A stretch of 64,000 nucleotides of DNA from Rhabditoides inermis (Eukaryota; Nematoda; Chromadorea; Rhabditida; Rhabditidae). This document shows positions 1 to 12,700 of the stretch, in pieces; the first letter of the stretch is position 1, and every line of letters starts with the position of its first letter. Location of the stretch: contig CAWZYM010000407.1 of assembly GCA_963966185.1 (NCBI GenBank), forward strand, positions 601,001 to 665,000. Direction: 5' to 3'. The position numbers and the translations under genes are program-made. Below the pieces are notes generated by a model. It worked only from the letters and a program-made list of their open reading frames with translations, did no database searches and had not been told where the DNA came from.

Positions 1-1266
1 ATTCATTTGAGATTCCTGTGAGTCTCATATGAGATTAATTTGAGATTAATGTGAGTCTCATATGAGATTCATTTGAGATCCATGTGAGATTTGTTTAAGT
101 CTTGTATGAGATTCATTTGAGTCTTTTATGAAATTCATTTGAGATTCCTGTGAGTCTCAAATGAGATTAATTTGAGATTCATGTGAGTCTCATATGAGAT
201 TCATTTGAGATTCATGTGAGTCTCATATGAGATTCATTTGAGTCTCATATGAAATTTGTTTGAGTCTCATATGAGATTCATTTGAGTCTCATATGAGATT
301 TGTTCGAGTCTCATGTGAGAATCCTGTGAGTCTCATATGAGATTCATTTGAGATTTATGTGAGTCTCATATGAGATTTGTTTGAGTCTTATATGAGATTC
401 ATTTGAGTCTTATAAAAAATTCATTTGAGTCTCAAATGAGATTCATGTGAGTCTCATATGAGATTCATTTGAGTCTCATATGAGATTCGTTTGAGTCTCA
501 TATGAGATTTGTTTAAGTCTCATATGAGATTCATTTGAGTCTCTTATGAAATTCATTTGAGATTCCTGTGAGTCTCATATGAGATTAATTTGAGATTCAT
601 GTGAGTCTCATATAAGATTCATTTGAGATTCATGTGAGTCTCATATGAGATTCATTTGAGTCTCATATGAGATTTGTTTGAGTCTCATATGAGATTTGTT
701 TGAGTTTCATATGAGATTCATTTCAGTCTCGTATGAGATTCATTTGAGTCTCATATGAGATTTGTTCGAGTCTCATGTGAGATTCCTGTGAGTCTCATAT
801 GAGATTCATTTGAGATTAATGTGAGTCTCATATGAGATTTGTTTGAGTCTTATATGTAATTCATTTGAGTCTCAAAAGAAATTCATTTGAGTCGCATATG
901 AGATTTGTTTGAGTCTCATGTGAGATTCCTGTGAGTCTCATATGAGATTCATTTGAGTCTCATACGAGATTCATTTGAGTCTCATATGAGATTTGTTCAA
1001 GTATCATATGAGATTTGTTTAAGTCTTGTATGATATTCATTTGAGTCTCTTATGAAATTCATTTGAGATTCCTGTGAGTCTCATATGAGATTAATTTGAG
1101 ATTCATGTGAGTCTCATATGAGATTCATTTGAGATTCATGTGAGTCTCATATGAGATTCATTTGAGTCTCATATGAAATTTGTTTGAGTCTCATATGAGA
1201 TTCATTTGAGTCTCATATGAGATTTGTTCGAGTCTCATGTGAGATTCCTGTGAGTCTCATATGAGA
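1..1266 (+). repeat. Satellite A, first segment (11-bp monomer, 22-bp dimer)
   Basis: This is an uninterrupted tandem array, already in progress at base 1. Monomers begin with GAG and fit GAG-(TC or AT)-TCAT-N-T. Two classes alternate: GAGTCTCATAT / GAGTCTCATGT, and GAGATTCATTT / GAGATTTGTTT / GAGATTCCTGT. The pairing of classes gives a 22-bp dimer, and the order of variants gives longer higher-order units. Where the AT-type end meets the next GAGA, a perfect 12-bp palindrome TCTCATATGAGA forms. TGA occurs about every 11 bases, and because 11 is not a multiple of 3 this closes all three forward frames; TCA does the same on the other strand. It is non-coding satellite DNA. No promoter or gene is visible. 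Confidence 0.97.
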
Positions 1267-1453
1267 CGGTCAATGTTCCTCGGTGACCGGGAAACATTTA
1301 ACAATGTTAATCGGTGACCGGGAAACATTCAACGGAGAACATTGTTGAATGTTTCCCGGTCACCGGGGAACACTGTTCAAAAGTTTCCCGGTCACCGGGG
1401 AACATTGGTGTATGTTTCCCGGTCACCGGTGACCTTTGTTGTATGTTTCCCAG
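1267..1453. repeat. 187-bp GC-richer inverted-repeat insert, copy 1
   Basis: This abruptly non-satellite segment is flanked on both sides by satellite A. It holds five related units built on GGTGACCGGGAAACATT: two in that orientation (around 1290 and 1312), then three inverted as AATGTTTCCCGGTCACC. The two orientations meet in a perfect hairpin with arms 1312-1333 and 1344-1365 (22 bp) and a 10-nt loop. A perfect 14-bp palindrome GGTCACCGGTGACC lies at 1421-1434. There is no ORF of note. It may be a fragment of a MITE-like or other palindromic repeat; no terminal repeat plus target duplication can be demonstrated, so the class is left open. An apparently identical copy lies at 9598-9784. Confidence 0.9.
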
Positions 1454-2173
1454 TTTGTTTGAGTCTCATATGAAATTCATTTGAGTCTCATTTGAGATTT
1501 GTTTGAGTCTCATATGAGATTCATTTGAGTCTCTAATGAGATTTGTTTGAGTCTCATGTGAGATTCCTGTGAGTCTCATATGAGTTTCATTTGAGATTTA
1601 TGTGAGTCTCATATGAGATTCATTTGAGTCTCATATGAGATTCATTTGAGTCTCATATGAGATTTGTTTGAGTCTCGTATGAGATTCATTTGAGTCTCAT
1701 ATGAGATTTGTTTGAGTCTCATATGAGATTTGTTTAAGTCTTATATGAGATTCATTTGAGTCTCTTATGAAATTCATTTGAGATTCCTGTGAGTCTCAAA
1801 TGAGATTAATTTGAGATTCATGTGAGTCTCATATGAGATTCATTTGAGATTCATGTGAGTCTCATATGAGATTCATTTGAGTCTCATATGAGATTTGTTT
1901 GAGTCTCATATGAGACTTGTTTGAGTTTCATATGAGATTCATTTCAGTCTCATATGAGATTCAATTGAGATTCCTGTGAGTCTCATATGAGATTCATTTG
2001 AGTCTCATATGAGATTTGTTCGAGTCTCATGTGAGATTCCTGTGAGTCTCATATGAGATTCATTTGAGATTTATGTGATTCTCATATGAGATTTGTTTGA
2101 GTTTTATATGAGATTCATTTGAGGCTCATAAGAAATTCATTTGAGTCTCATATGAGATTTGTTTGAGTCTCGT

Positions 2174-2206
2174 ATGAGATTCATTTGAGACTCAAATTAA
2201 TCTCAT
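2174..2206. repeat. 33-bp palindrome, one-mismatch version (also at 10472-10504)
   Basis: The odd-length inverted repeat centred on GAGACTC carries one mismatch: CAAATTAATC where the other copies have CAAATGAATC. The only other copy with this mismatch is 10472-10504, the equivalent place in the second 8.3-kb unit, so the variant predates or was copied with that duplication. Confidence 0.85.
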
Positions 2207-2844
2207 GTGAGTCTCATATGATATTCATTTGAGTCTCATATGAGATTTGTTTGAGTGTCATATGAGATTCATTTGAGATTCCTGTGAGTCTCATATGAGA
2301 TTAGTTTGAGATTCATGTGAGTCTCATATGAAATTCATTTGAGATTCATGTGAGTCTCATATGAGATTTATTTGAGTCTCATATGAGATTTGTTTGCGTC
2401 TCGTATGAGATTCATTTGAGTCTCATATGAGATTTGTTTGAGTCTCATATGAGATTTGTTTAAGTCTTGTATGAGATTCATTTGAGTCTCTTATGAAATT
2501 CATTTGAGATTCCTGTGAGTCTCATATGAGATTAATTTGAGATTAATGTGAGTCTCATATGAGATTCATTTGAGATCCATGTGAGTCTCATATGAGATTC
2601 ATTTGAGTCTCATATGAAATTTGTTTGAGTCTCATATAAGATTCATTTGAGTCTCATATGAGATTTGTTCGAGTCTCATGTGAGATTCCTGTGAGTCTCA
2701 TATGAGATTCATTTGAGATTTATGTGAGTCTCATATGAGATTTGTTTGAGTCTTATATGAGATTCATTTGAGTCTTATAAAAAATTCATTTGAGTCTCAT
2801 ATGAGATTTGTTTGAGTCTCGTATGAGATTCATTTGATTCTCAT

Positions 2845-5506
2845 ATGAGATTTGTTTGAGTCTCATATGAGATTTGTTTAAGTCTTATATGAGATTCATT
2901 TGAGTCTCTTATGAAATTTATTTGAGATTCCTGTGAGTCTCATATGAGATTAATTTGAGATTCATGTGAGTCTCATATGAGATTCATTTGAGTCTCATAT
3001 GAGATTTGTTTGAGTCTCATATGAGACTTGTTTGAGTTTCATATGAGATTCATTTGAGATTCCTGTGAGTCTCATATGAGATTAGTTTGAGATTCATGTG
3101 AGTCTCATATGAAATTCATTTGAGATTCATGTGAGTCTCATATGAGATTTATTTGAGTCTCATATGAGATTTGTTTGCGTCTCGTATGAGTTTCATTTGA
3201 GTCTCATATGAGATTTGTTTGAGTCTCATATGAAATTTGTTTAAGTCTTGTATGAGATTCATTTGAGTCTCATATGAGATTTGTTTGAGTTTCATATGAG
3301 ATTCATTTGAGATTCCTGTGAGTCTCATATGAGATTAGTTTGAGATTCATGTGAGTCTCATATGAAATTCATTTGAGATTCATGTGAGTCTCATATGAGA
3401 TTTATTTGAGTCTCATATGAGATTTGTTTGCGTCTCGTATGAGATTCATTTGAGTCTCATATGAGATTTGTTTGAGTCTCATATGAGATTTGTTTAAGTC
3501 TTGTATGAGATTCATTTGAGTCTCTTATGAAATTCATTTGAGATTCCTGTGAGTCTCATATGAGATTAATTTGAGATTCATGTGAGTCTCATATGAGATT
3601 CATTTGAGATTCATGTGAGTCTCATATGAGATTTATTTGAGTCTCATATGAAATTTGTTTGAGTCTCATATGAGATTCATTTGAGTCTCATATGAGATTT
3701 GTTCGAGTCTCATGTGAGATTCCTGTGAGTCTCATATGAGATTCATTTGAGATTTATGTGAGTCTCATATGAGATTTGTTTGAGTATCATATGAGATTCA
3801 TTTGAGATTCCTGTGAGTCTCACATGAGATTTGTTTGAGTCTCGTATGAGATTCATTTGAGTCTCATATGAGATTTGTTTGAGTCTCATATGAGATTTGT
3901 TTAAGTCTTATATGAGATTCATTTGAGTCTCTTATGAAATTCATTTGAGATTCATTTGAGTCTCATATGAGATTTGTTTGAGTCTCATTTGAGATTTGTT
4001 TGAGTCTCATATGAGATTCATTTGAGTCTCTAATGAGATTTGTTTGAGTCTCATGTGAGATTCCTGTGAGTCTCATATGAGTTTCATTTGAGATTTATGT
4101 GAGTCTCATATGAGATTCATTTGAGTCTCATATGAGATTTGTTTGAGTCTCGTATGAGATTCATTTGAGTCTCATATGAGATTTGTTTGAGTCTCATATG
4201 AGATTTGTTTAAGTCTTATATGAGATTCATTTGAGTCTCTTATGAAATTTATTTGAGATTCCTGTGAGTCTCATATGAGATTAATTTGAGATTCATGTGA
4301 GTCTCATATGAGATTCATTTGAGTCTCATATGAGATTTGTTTGAGTCTCATATGAGACTTGTTTGAGTTTCATATGAGATTCATTTGAGATTCCTGTGAG
4401 TCTCATATGAGATTAGTTTGAGATTCATGTGAGTCTCATATGAAATTCATTTGAGATTCATGTGAGTCTCATATGAGATTTATTTGAGTCTCATATGAGA
4501 TTTGTTTGCGTCTCGTATGAGTTTCATTTGAGTCTCATATGAGATTTGTTTGAGTCTCATATGAAATTTGTTTAAGTCTTGTATGAGATTCATTTGAGTC
4601 TCATATGAGATTTGTTTGAGTTTCATATGAGATTCATTTGAGATTCCTGTGAGTCTCATATGAGATTAGTTTGAGATTCATGTGAGTCTCATATGAAATT
4701 CATTTGAGATTCATGTGAGTCTCATATGAGATTTATTTGAGTCTCATATGAGATTTGTTTGCGTCTCGTATGAGATTCATTTGAGTCTCATATGAGATTT
4801 GTTTGAGTCTCATATGAGATTTGTTTAAGTCTTGTATGAGATTCATTTGAGTCTCTTATGAAATTCATTTGAGATTCCTGTGAGTCTCATATGAGATTAA
4901 TTTGAGATTCATGTGAGTCTCATATGAGATTCATTTGAGATTCATGTGAGTCTCATATGAGATTTATTTGAGTCTCATATGAAATTTGTTTGAGTCTCAT
5001 ATGAGATTCATTTGAGTCTCATATGAGATTTGTTCGAGTCTCATGTGAGATTCCTGTGAGTCTCATATGAGATTCATTTGAGATTTATGTGAGTCTCATA
5101 TGAGATTTGTTTGAGTATCATATGAGATTCATTTGAGATTCCTGTGAGTCTCACATGAGATTTGTTTGAGTCTCGTATGAGATTCATTTGAGTCTCATAT
5201 GAGATTTGTTTGAGTCTCATATGAGATTTGTTTAAGTCTTATATGAGATTCATTTGAGTCTCTTATGAAATTCATTTGAGATTCATTTGAGTCTCATATG
5301 AGATTTGTTTGAGTCTCATTTGAGATTTGTTTGAGTCTCATATGAGATTCATTTGAGTCTCTAATGAGATTTGTTTGAGTCTCATGTGAGATTCCTGTGA
5401 GTCTCATATGAGTTTCATTTGAGATTTATGTGAGTCTCATATGAGATTCATTTGAGTCTCATATGAGATTTGTTTGAGTCTCGTATGAGATTCATTTGAG
5501 TCTCAT
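2845..5506 (+). repeat. 1331-bp tandem duplication inside satellite A
   Basis: Private variants recur exactly 1331 bp apart: GAGACTTG at 3023 and 4354, TGAAATTTG at 3231 and 4562, the GAGTATC variant at 3782 and 5113, and GAGTCTCTAATG at 4024 and 5355. 1331 is 121 monomers, so the event kept the 11-bp register. The end points are approximate (within ~30 bp) because the array is self-similar. Confidence 0.85.
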
Positions 5507-5550
5507 ATGAGATTTGTTTGAGTCTCATATGAGATTTGTTTGAGTCTCGT

Positions 5551-5583
5551 ATGAGATTCATTTGAGACTCAAATGAATCTCAT
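5551..5583. repeat. Perfect 33-bp palindrome from a micro-inverted monomer group
   Basis: The two 16-bp arms ATGAGATTCATTTGAG and CTCAAATGAATCTCAT flank a single central A. The right arm is satellite A in reverse orientation, the only inverted satellite in the window. Further perfect copies start at 5793, 13886, 14128, 17619, 26839, 28698, 32475, 38590, 41542, 44461, 46887, 50342, 54658, 56741, 58292 and 60721 (33 bp each). All share the flanks TCTCGT on the left and GTGAGTCTC on the right, so they descend from one inversion event that was then amplified with the array. The hairpin is expected to extrude readily in single-stranded DNA. Confidence 0.9.
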
Positions 5584-8500
5584 GTGAGTCTCATATGATA
5601 TTCATTTGAGTCTCATATGAGATTTGTTTGAGTTTCATATGAGATTCATTTGAGATTCCTGTGAGTCTCATATGAGATTCATTTGAGATTTATGTGAGTC
5701 TCATATGAGATTTGTTTGAGTCTTATATGAGATTCATTTGAGGCTCATAAGAAATTCATTTGAGTCTCGTATGAGATTTGTTTGAGTCTCGTATGAGATT
5801 CATTTGAGACTCAAATGAATCTCATGTGAGTCTCATATGATATTCATTTGAGTCTCATATGAGATTTGTTTGAGTTTCATATGAGATTCATTTGAGATTC
5901 CTGTGAGTCTCATATGAGATTAGTTTGAGATTCATGTGAGTCTCATATGAAATTCATTTGAGATTCATGTGAGTCTCATATGAGATTTATTTGAGTCTCA
6001 TATGAGATTTGTTTGCGTCTCGTATGAGATTCATTTGAGTCTCATATGAGATTTGTTTGAGTCTCATATGAGATTTGTTTAAGTCTTGTATGAGATTCAT
6101 TTGAGTCTCTTATGAAATTCATTTGAGATTCCTGTGAGTCTCATATGAGATTAATTTGAGATTAATGTGAGTCTCATATGAGATTCATTTGAGATCCATG
6201 TGAGTCTCATATGAGATTCATTTGAGTCTCATATGAAATTTGTTTGAGTCTCATATGAGATTCATTTGAGTCTCATATGAGATTTGTTCGAGTCTCATGT
6301 GAGATTCCTGTGAGTCTCATATGAGATTCATTTGAGATTTATGTGAGTCTCATATGAGATTTGTTTGAGTCTTATATGAGATTCATTTGAGTCTTATAAA
6401 AAATTCATTTGAGTCTCATATGAGATTTGTTTGAGTCTCGTATGAGATTCATTTGATTCTCATATGAGATTTGTTTGAGTCTCATATGAGATTTGTTTAA
6501 GTCTTATATGAGATTCATTTGAGTCTCTTAAGTATGAAATTTATTTGAGATTCCTGTGAGTCTCATATGAGATTAATTTGAGATTCATGTGAGTCTCATA
6601 TGAGATTCAATTGAGTCTCATATGAGATTTGTTTGAGTCTCATATGAGACTTGTTTGAGTTTCATATGAGATTCATTTGAGATTCCTGTGAGTCTCATAT
6701 GAGATTAGTTTGAGATTCATGTGAGTCTCATATGAAATTCATTTGAGATTCATGTGAGTCTCATATGAGATTTATTTGAGTCTCATATGAGATTTGTTTG
6801 CGTCTCGTATGAGTTTCATTTGAGTCTCATATGAGATTTGTTTGAGTCTCATATGAGATTTGTTTAAGTCTTGTATGAGATTCATTTGAGTCTCATATGA
6901 GATTTGTTTGAGTTTCATATGAGATTCATTTGAGATTCCTGTGAGTCTCATATGAGATTAGTTTGAGATTCATGTGAGTCTCATATGAAATTCATTTGAG
7001 ATTCATGTGAGTCTCATATGAGATTTATTTGAGTCTCATATGAGATTTGTTTGCGTCTCGTATGAGATTCATTTGAGTCTCATATGAGATTTGTTTGAGT
7101 CTCATATGAGATTTGTTTAAGTCTTGTATGAGATTCATTTGAGTCTCTTATGAAATTCATTAGAGATTCCTGTGAGTCTCATATGAGATTAATTTGAGAT
7201 TCATGTGAGTCTCATATGAGATTCATTTGAGATTCATGTGAGTCTCATATGAGATTCATTTGAGTCTCATATGAAATTTGTTTGAGTCTCATATGAGATT
7301 CATTTGAGTCTCATATGAGATTTGTTCGAGTCTCATGTGAGATTCCTGTGAGTCTCATATGAGATTCATTTGAGATTTATGTGAGTCTCATATGAGATTT
7401 GTTTGAGTATCATATGAGATTCATTTGAGATTCCTGTGAGTCTCATATGAGATTTGTTTGAGTCTCGTATGAGATTCATTTGAGTCTCATATGAGATTTG
7501 TTTGAGTCTCATATGAGATTTGTTTAAGTCTTATATGAGATTCATTTGAGTCTCTTATGAAATTCATTTGAGATTCATTTGAGTCTCATATGAGATTTGT
7601 TTGAGTCTCATTTGAGATTTGTTTGAGTCTCATATGAGATTCATTTGAGTCTCTAATGAGATTTGTTTGAGTCTCATGTGAGATTCCTGTGAGTCTCATA
7701 TGAGTTTCATTTGAGATTTATGTGAGTCTCATATGAGATTCATTTGAGTCTCATATGAGATTTGTTTGAGTCTCGTATGAGATTCATTTGAGTCTCATAT
7801 GAGATTTGTTTGAGTCTCATATGAGATTTGTTTAAGTCTTATATGAGATTCATTTGAGTCTCATATGAGATTCATTTGAGTCTCCTATGAGATTTGTTCG
7901 AGTCTCATGTGAGATTCCTGTGAGTCTCATATGAGATTCATTTGAGATTTATGTGAGTCTCATATGAGATTTGTTTGAGTATCATATGAGATTCATTTGA
8001 GATTCCTGTGAGTCTCATATGAGATTTGTTTGAGTCTCGTATGAGATTCATTTGAGTCTCATATGAGATTTGTTTGAGTCTCATATGAGATTTGTTTAAG
8101 TCTTATATGAGATTCATTTGAGTCTCTTATGAAATTCATTTGAGATTCATGTGAGTCTCATATGAGATTTATTTGAGTCTCATATGAGATTTGTTTGCGT
8201 CTCGTATGAGATTCATTTGAGTCTCATATGAGATTTGTTTGAGTCTCATATGAGATTTGTTTAAGTCTTGTATGAGATTCATTTGAGTCTCTTATGAAAT
8301 TCATTTGAGATTCCTGTGAGTCTCATATGAGATTAATTTGAGATTAATGTGAGTCTCATATGAGATTCATTTGAGATCCATGTGAGATTTGTTTAAGTCT
8401 TGTATGAGATTCATTTGAGTCTTTTATGAAATTCATTTGAGATTCCTGTGAGTCTCAAATGAGATTAATTTGAGATTCATGTGAGTCTCATATGAGATTC

Positions 8501-9597
8501 ATTTGAGATTCATGTGAGTCTCATATGAGATTCATTTGAGTCTCATATGAAATTTGTTTGAGTCTCATATGAGATTCATTTGAGTCTCATATGAGATTTG
8601 TTCGAGTCTCATGTGAGATTCCTGTGAGTCTCATATGAGATTCATTTGAGATTTATGTGAGTCTCATATGAGATTTGTTTGAGTCTTATATGAGATTCAT
8701 TTGAGTCTTATAAAAAATTCATTTGAGTCTCATATGAGATTCATGTGAGTCTCATATGAGATTCATTTGAGTCTCATATGAGATTCGTTTGAGTCTCATA
8801 TGAGATTTGTTTAAGTCTCATATGAGATTCATTTGAGTCTCTTATGAAATTCATTTGAGATTCCTGTGAGTCTCATATGAGATTAATTTGAGATTCATGT
8901 GAGTCTCATATAAGATTCATTTGAGATTCGTGTGAGTCTCATATGAGATTCATTTGAGTCTCATATGAGATTTGTTTGAGTCTCATATGAGATTTGTTTG
9001 AGTTTCATATGAGATTCATTTCAGTCTCATATGAGATTCAATTGAGATTCCTGTGAGTCTCGTATGAGATTCATTTGAGTCTCATATGAGATTTGTTTGA
9101 GTCTCATGTGAGATTCCTGTGAGTCTCATATGAGATTCATTTGAGATTAATGTGAGTCTCATATGAGATTTGTTTGAGTCTTATATGTAATTCATTTGAG
9201 TCTCAAAAGAAATTCATTTGAGTCGCATATGAGATTTGTTTGAGTCTCATGTGAGATTCCTGTGAGTCTCATATGAGATTCATTTGAGTCTCATACGAGA
9301 TTCATTTGAGTCTCATATGAGATTTGTTCAAGTATCATATGAGATTTGTTTAAGTCTTGTATGAGATTCATTTGAGTCTCTTATGAAATTCATTTGAGAT
9401 TCCTGTGAGTCTCATATGAGATTAATTTGAGATTCATGTGAGTCTCATATGAGATTCATTTGAGATTCATGTGAGTCTCATATGAGATTCATTTGAGTCT
9501 CATATGAAATTTGTTTGAGTCTCATATGAGATTCATTTGAGTCTCATATGAGATTTGTTCGAGTCTCATGTGAGATTCCTGTGAGTCTCATATGAGA

Positions 9598-9784
9598 CGG
9601 TCAATGTTCCTCGGTGACCGGGAAACATTTAACAATGTTAATCGGTGACCGGGAAACATTCAACGGAGAACATTGTTGAATGTTTCCCGGTCACCGGGGA
9701 ACACTGTTCAAAAGTTTCCCGGTCACCGGGGAACATTGGTGTATGTTTCCCGGTCACCGGTGACCTTTGTTGTATGTTTCCCAG
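9598..9784. repeat. 187-bp GC-richer inverted-repeat insert, copy 2
   Basis: By eye this is base-for-base the same as 1267-1453, with the same satellite junctions. The hairpin arms are at 9643-9664 and 9675-9696, and the 14-bp palindrome is at 9752-9765. It was copied as part of the 8.3-kb unit and is not a second independent insertion. Confidence 0.9.
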
Positions 9785-12700
9785 TTTGTTTGAGTCTCAT
9801 ATGAAATTCATTTGAGTCTCATTTGAGATTTGTTTGAGTCTCATATGAGATTCATTTGAGTCTCTAATGAGATTTGTTTGAGTCTCATGTGAGATTCCTG
9901 TGAGTCTCATATGAGTTTCATTTGAGATTTATGTGAGTCTCATATGAGATTCATTTGAGTCTCATATGAGATTCGTTTGAGTCTCATATGAGATTTGTTT
10001 GAGTCTCGTATGAGATTCATTTGAGTCTCATATGAGATTTGTTTGAGTCTCATATGAGATTTGTTTAAGTCTTATATGAGATTCATTTGAGTCTCTTATG
10101 AAATGCATTTGAGATTCCTGTGAGTCTCAAATGAGATTAATTTGAGATTCATGTGAGTCTCATATGAGATTCATTTGAGATTCATGTGAGTCTCATATGA
10201 GATTCATTTGAGTCTCATATGAGATTTGTTTGAGTCTCATATGAGACTTGTTTGAGTTTCATATGAGATTCATTTCAGTCTCATATGAGATTCATTTGAG
10301 TCTCATATGAGATTTGTTCGAGTCTCATGTGAGATTCCTGTGAGTCTCATATGAGATTCATTTGAGATTTATGTGAGTCTCATATGAGATTTGTTCGAGT
10401 CTTATATGAGATTCATTTGAGGCTCATAAGAAATTCATTTGAGTCTCATATGAGATTTGTTTGAGTCTCGTATGAGATTCATTTGAGACTCAAATTAATC
10501 TCATGTGAGTCTCATATGATATTCATTTGAGTCTCATATGAGATTTGTTTGAGTGTCATATGAGATTCATTTGAGATTCCTGTGAGTCTCATATGAGATT
10601 AGTTTGAGATTCATGTGAGTCTCATATGAAATTCATTTGAGATTCATGTGAGTCTCATATGAGATTTATTTGAGTCTCATATGAGATTTGTTTGCGTCTC
10701 GTATGAGATTCATTTGAGTCTCATATGAGATTTGTTTGAGTCTCATATGAGATTTGTTTAAGTCTTGTATGAGATTCATTTGAGTCTCTTATGAAATTCA
10801 TTTGAGATTCCTGTGAGTCTCATATGAGATTAATTTGAGATTAATGTGAGTCTCATATGAGATTCATTTGAGATCCATGTGAGTCTCATATGAGATTCAT
10901 TTGAGTCTCATATGAAATTTGTTTGAGTCTCATATGAGATTCATTTGAGTCTCATATGAGATTTGTTCGAGTCTCATGTGAGATTCCTGTGAGTCTCATA
11001 TGAGATTCATTTGAGATTTATGTGAGTCTCATATGAGATTTGTTTGAGTCTTATATGAGATTCATTTGAGTCTTATAAAAAATTCATTTGAGTCTCATAT
11101 GAGATTAGTTTGAGTCTCGTATGAGATTCATTTGATTCTCATATGAGATTTGTTTGAGTCTCATATGAGATTTGTTTAAGTCTTATATGAGATTCATTTG
11201 AGTCTCTTATGAAATTTATTTGAGATTCCTGTGAGTCTCATATGAGATTAATTTGAGATTCATGTGAGTCTCATATGAGATTCATTTGAGTCTCATATGA
11301 GATTTGTTTGAGTCTCATATGAGACTTGTTTGAGTTTCATATGAGATTCATTTGAGATTCCTGTGAGTCTCATATGAGATTAGTTTGAGATTCATGTGAG
11401 TCTCATATGAAATTCATTTGAGATTCATGTGAGTCTCATATGAGATTTATTTGAGTCTCATATGAGATTTGTTTGCGTCTCGTATGAGTTTCATTTGAGT
11501 CTCATATGAGATTTGTTTGAGTCTCATATGAGATTTGTTTAAGTCTTGTATGAGATTCATTTGAGTCTCATATGAGATTTGTTTGAGTTTCATATGAGAT
11601 TCATTTGAGATTCCTGTGAGTCTCATATGAGATTAGTTTGAGATTCATGTGAGTCTCATATGAAATTCATTTGAGATTCATGTGAGTCTCATATGAGATT
11701 TATTTGAGTCTCATATGATATTTGTTTGCGTCTCGTATGAGATTCATTTGAGTCTCATATGAGATTTGTTTGAGTCTCATATGAGATTTGTTTAAGTCTT
11801 GTATGAGATTCATTTGAGTCTCTTATGAAATTCATTTGAGATTCCTGTGAGTCTCATATGAGATTAATTTGAGATTCATGTGAGTCTCATATGAGATTCA
11901 TTTGAGATTCATGTGAGTCTCATATGAGATTTATTTGAGTCTCATATGAAATTTGTTTGAGTCTCATCTGAGATTCATTTGAGTCTCATATGAGATTTGT
12001 TCGAGTCTCATGTGAGATTCCTGTGAGTCTCATATGAGATTCATTTGAGATTTATGTGAGTCTCATATGAGATTTGTTTGAGTATCATATGAGATTCATT
12101 TGAGATTCCTGTGAGTCTCACATGAGATTTGTTTGAGTCTCGTATGAGATTCATTTGAGTCTCATATGAGATTTGTTTGAGTCTCATATGAGATTTGTTT
12201 AAGTCTTATATGAGATTCATTTGAGTCTCTTATGAAATTCATTTGAGATTCATTTGAGTCTCATATGAGATTTGTTCGAGTCTCATTTGAGATTTGTTTG
12301 AGTCTCATATGAGATTCATTTGAGTCTCTAATGAGATTTGTTTGAGTCTCATGTGAGATTCCTGTGAGTCTCATATGAGTTTCATTTGAGATTTTTGTGA
12401 GTCTCATATGAGATTCATTTGAGTCTCATATGAGATTTGTTTGAGTCTCGTATGAGATTCATTTGAGTCTCATATGAGATTTGTTTGAGTCTCATATGAG
12501 ATTTGTTTAAGTCTTATATGAGATTCATTTGAGTCTCTTATGAAATTCATTTGAGATTCCTGTGAGTCTCATATGAAATTAATTTGAGATTCATGTGAGT
12601 CTCATATGAGATTCATTTGAGATTCATGTGAGTCTCATATGAGATTCATTTGAGTCTCATATGAGATTTGTTTGAGTCTCATATGAGATTTGTTTGAGTT

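Larger units (their letters stand above)
1454..9597 (+). repeat. Satellite A, second segment
   Basis: The 11/22-bp satellite continues in the same orientation. Within it, about 2845-5506 is a 1331-bp tandem duplication (121 monomers), and 33-bp palindromes lie at 2174-2206, 5551-5583 and 5793-5825. A 4-bp insertion (AAGT, near 6529) distinguishes this copy from its counterpart ~8.33 kb downstream. Nothing gene-like is present. Confidence 0.97.
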
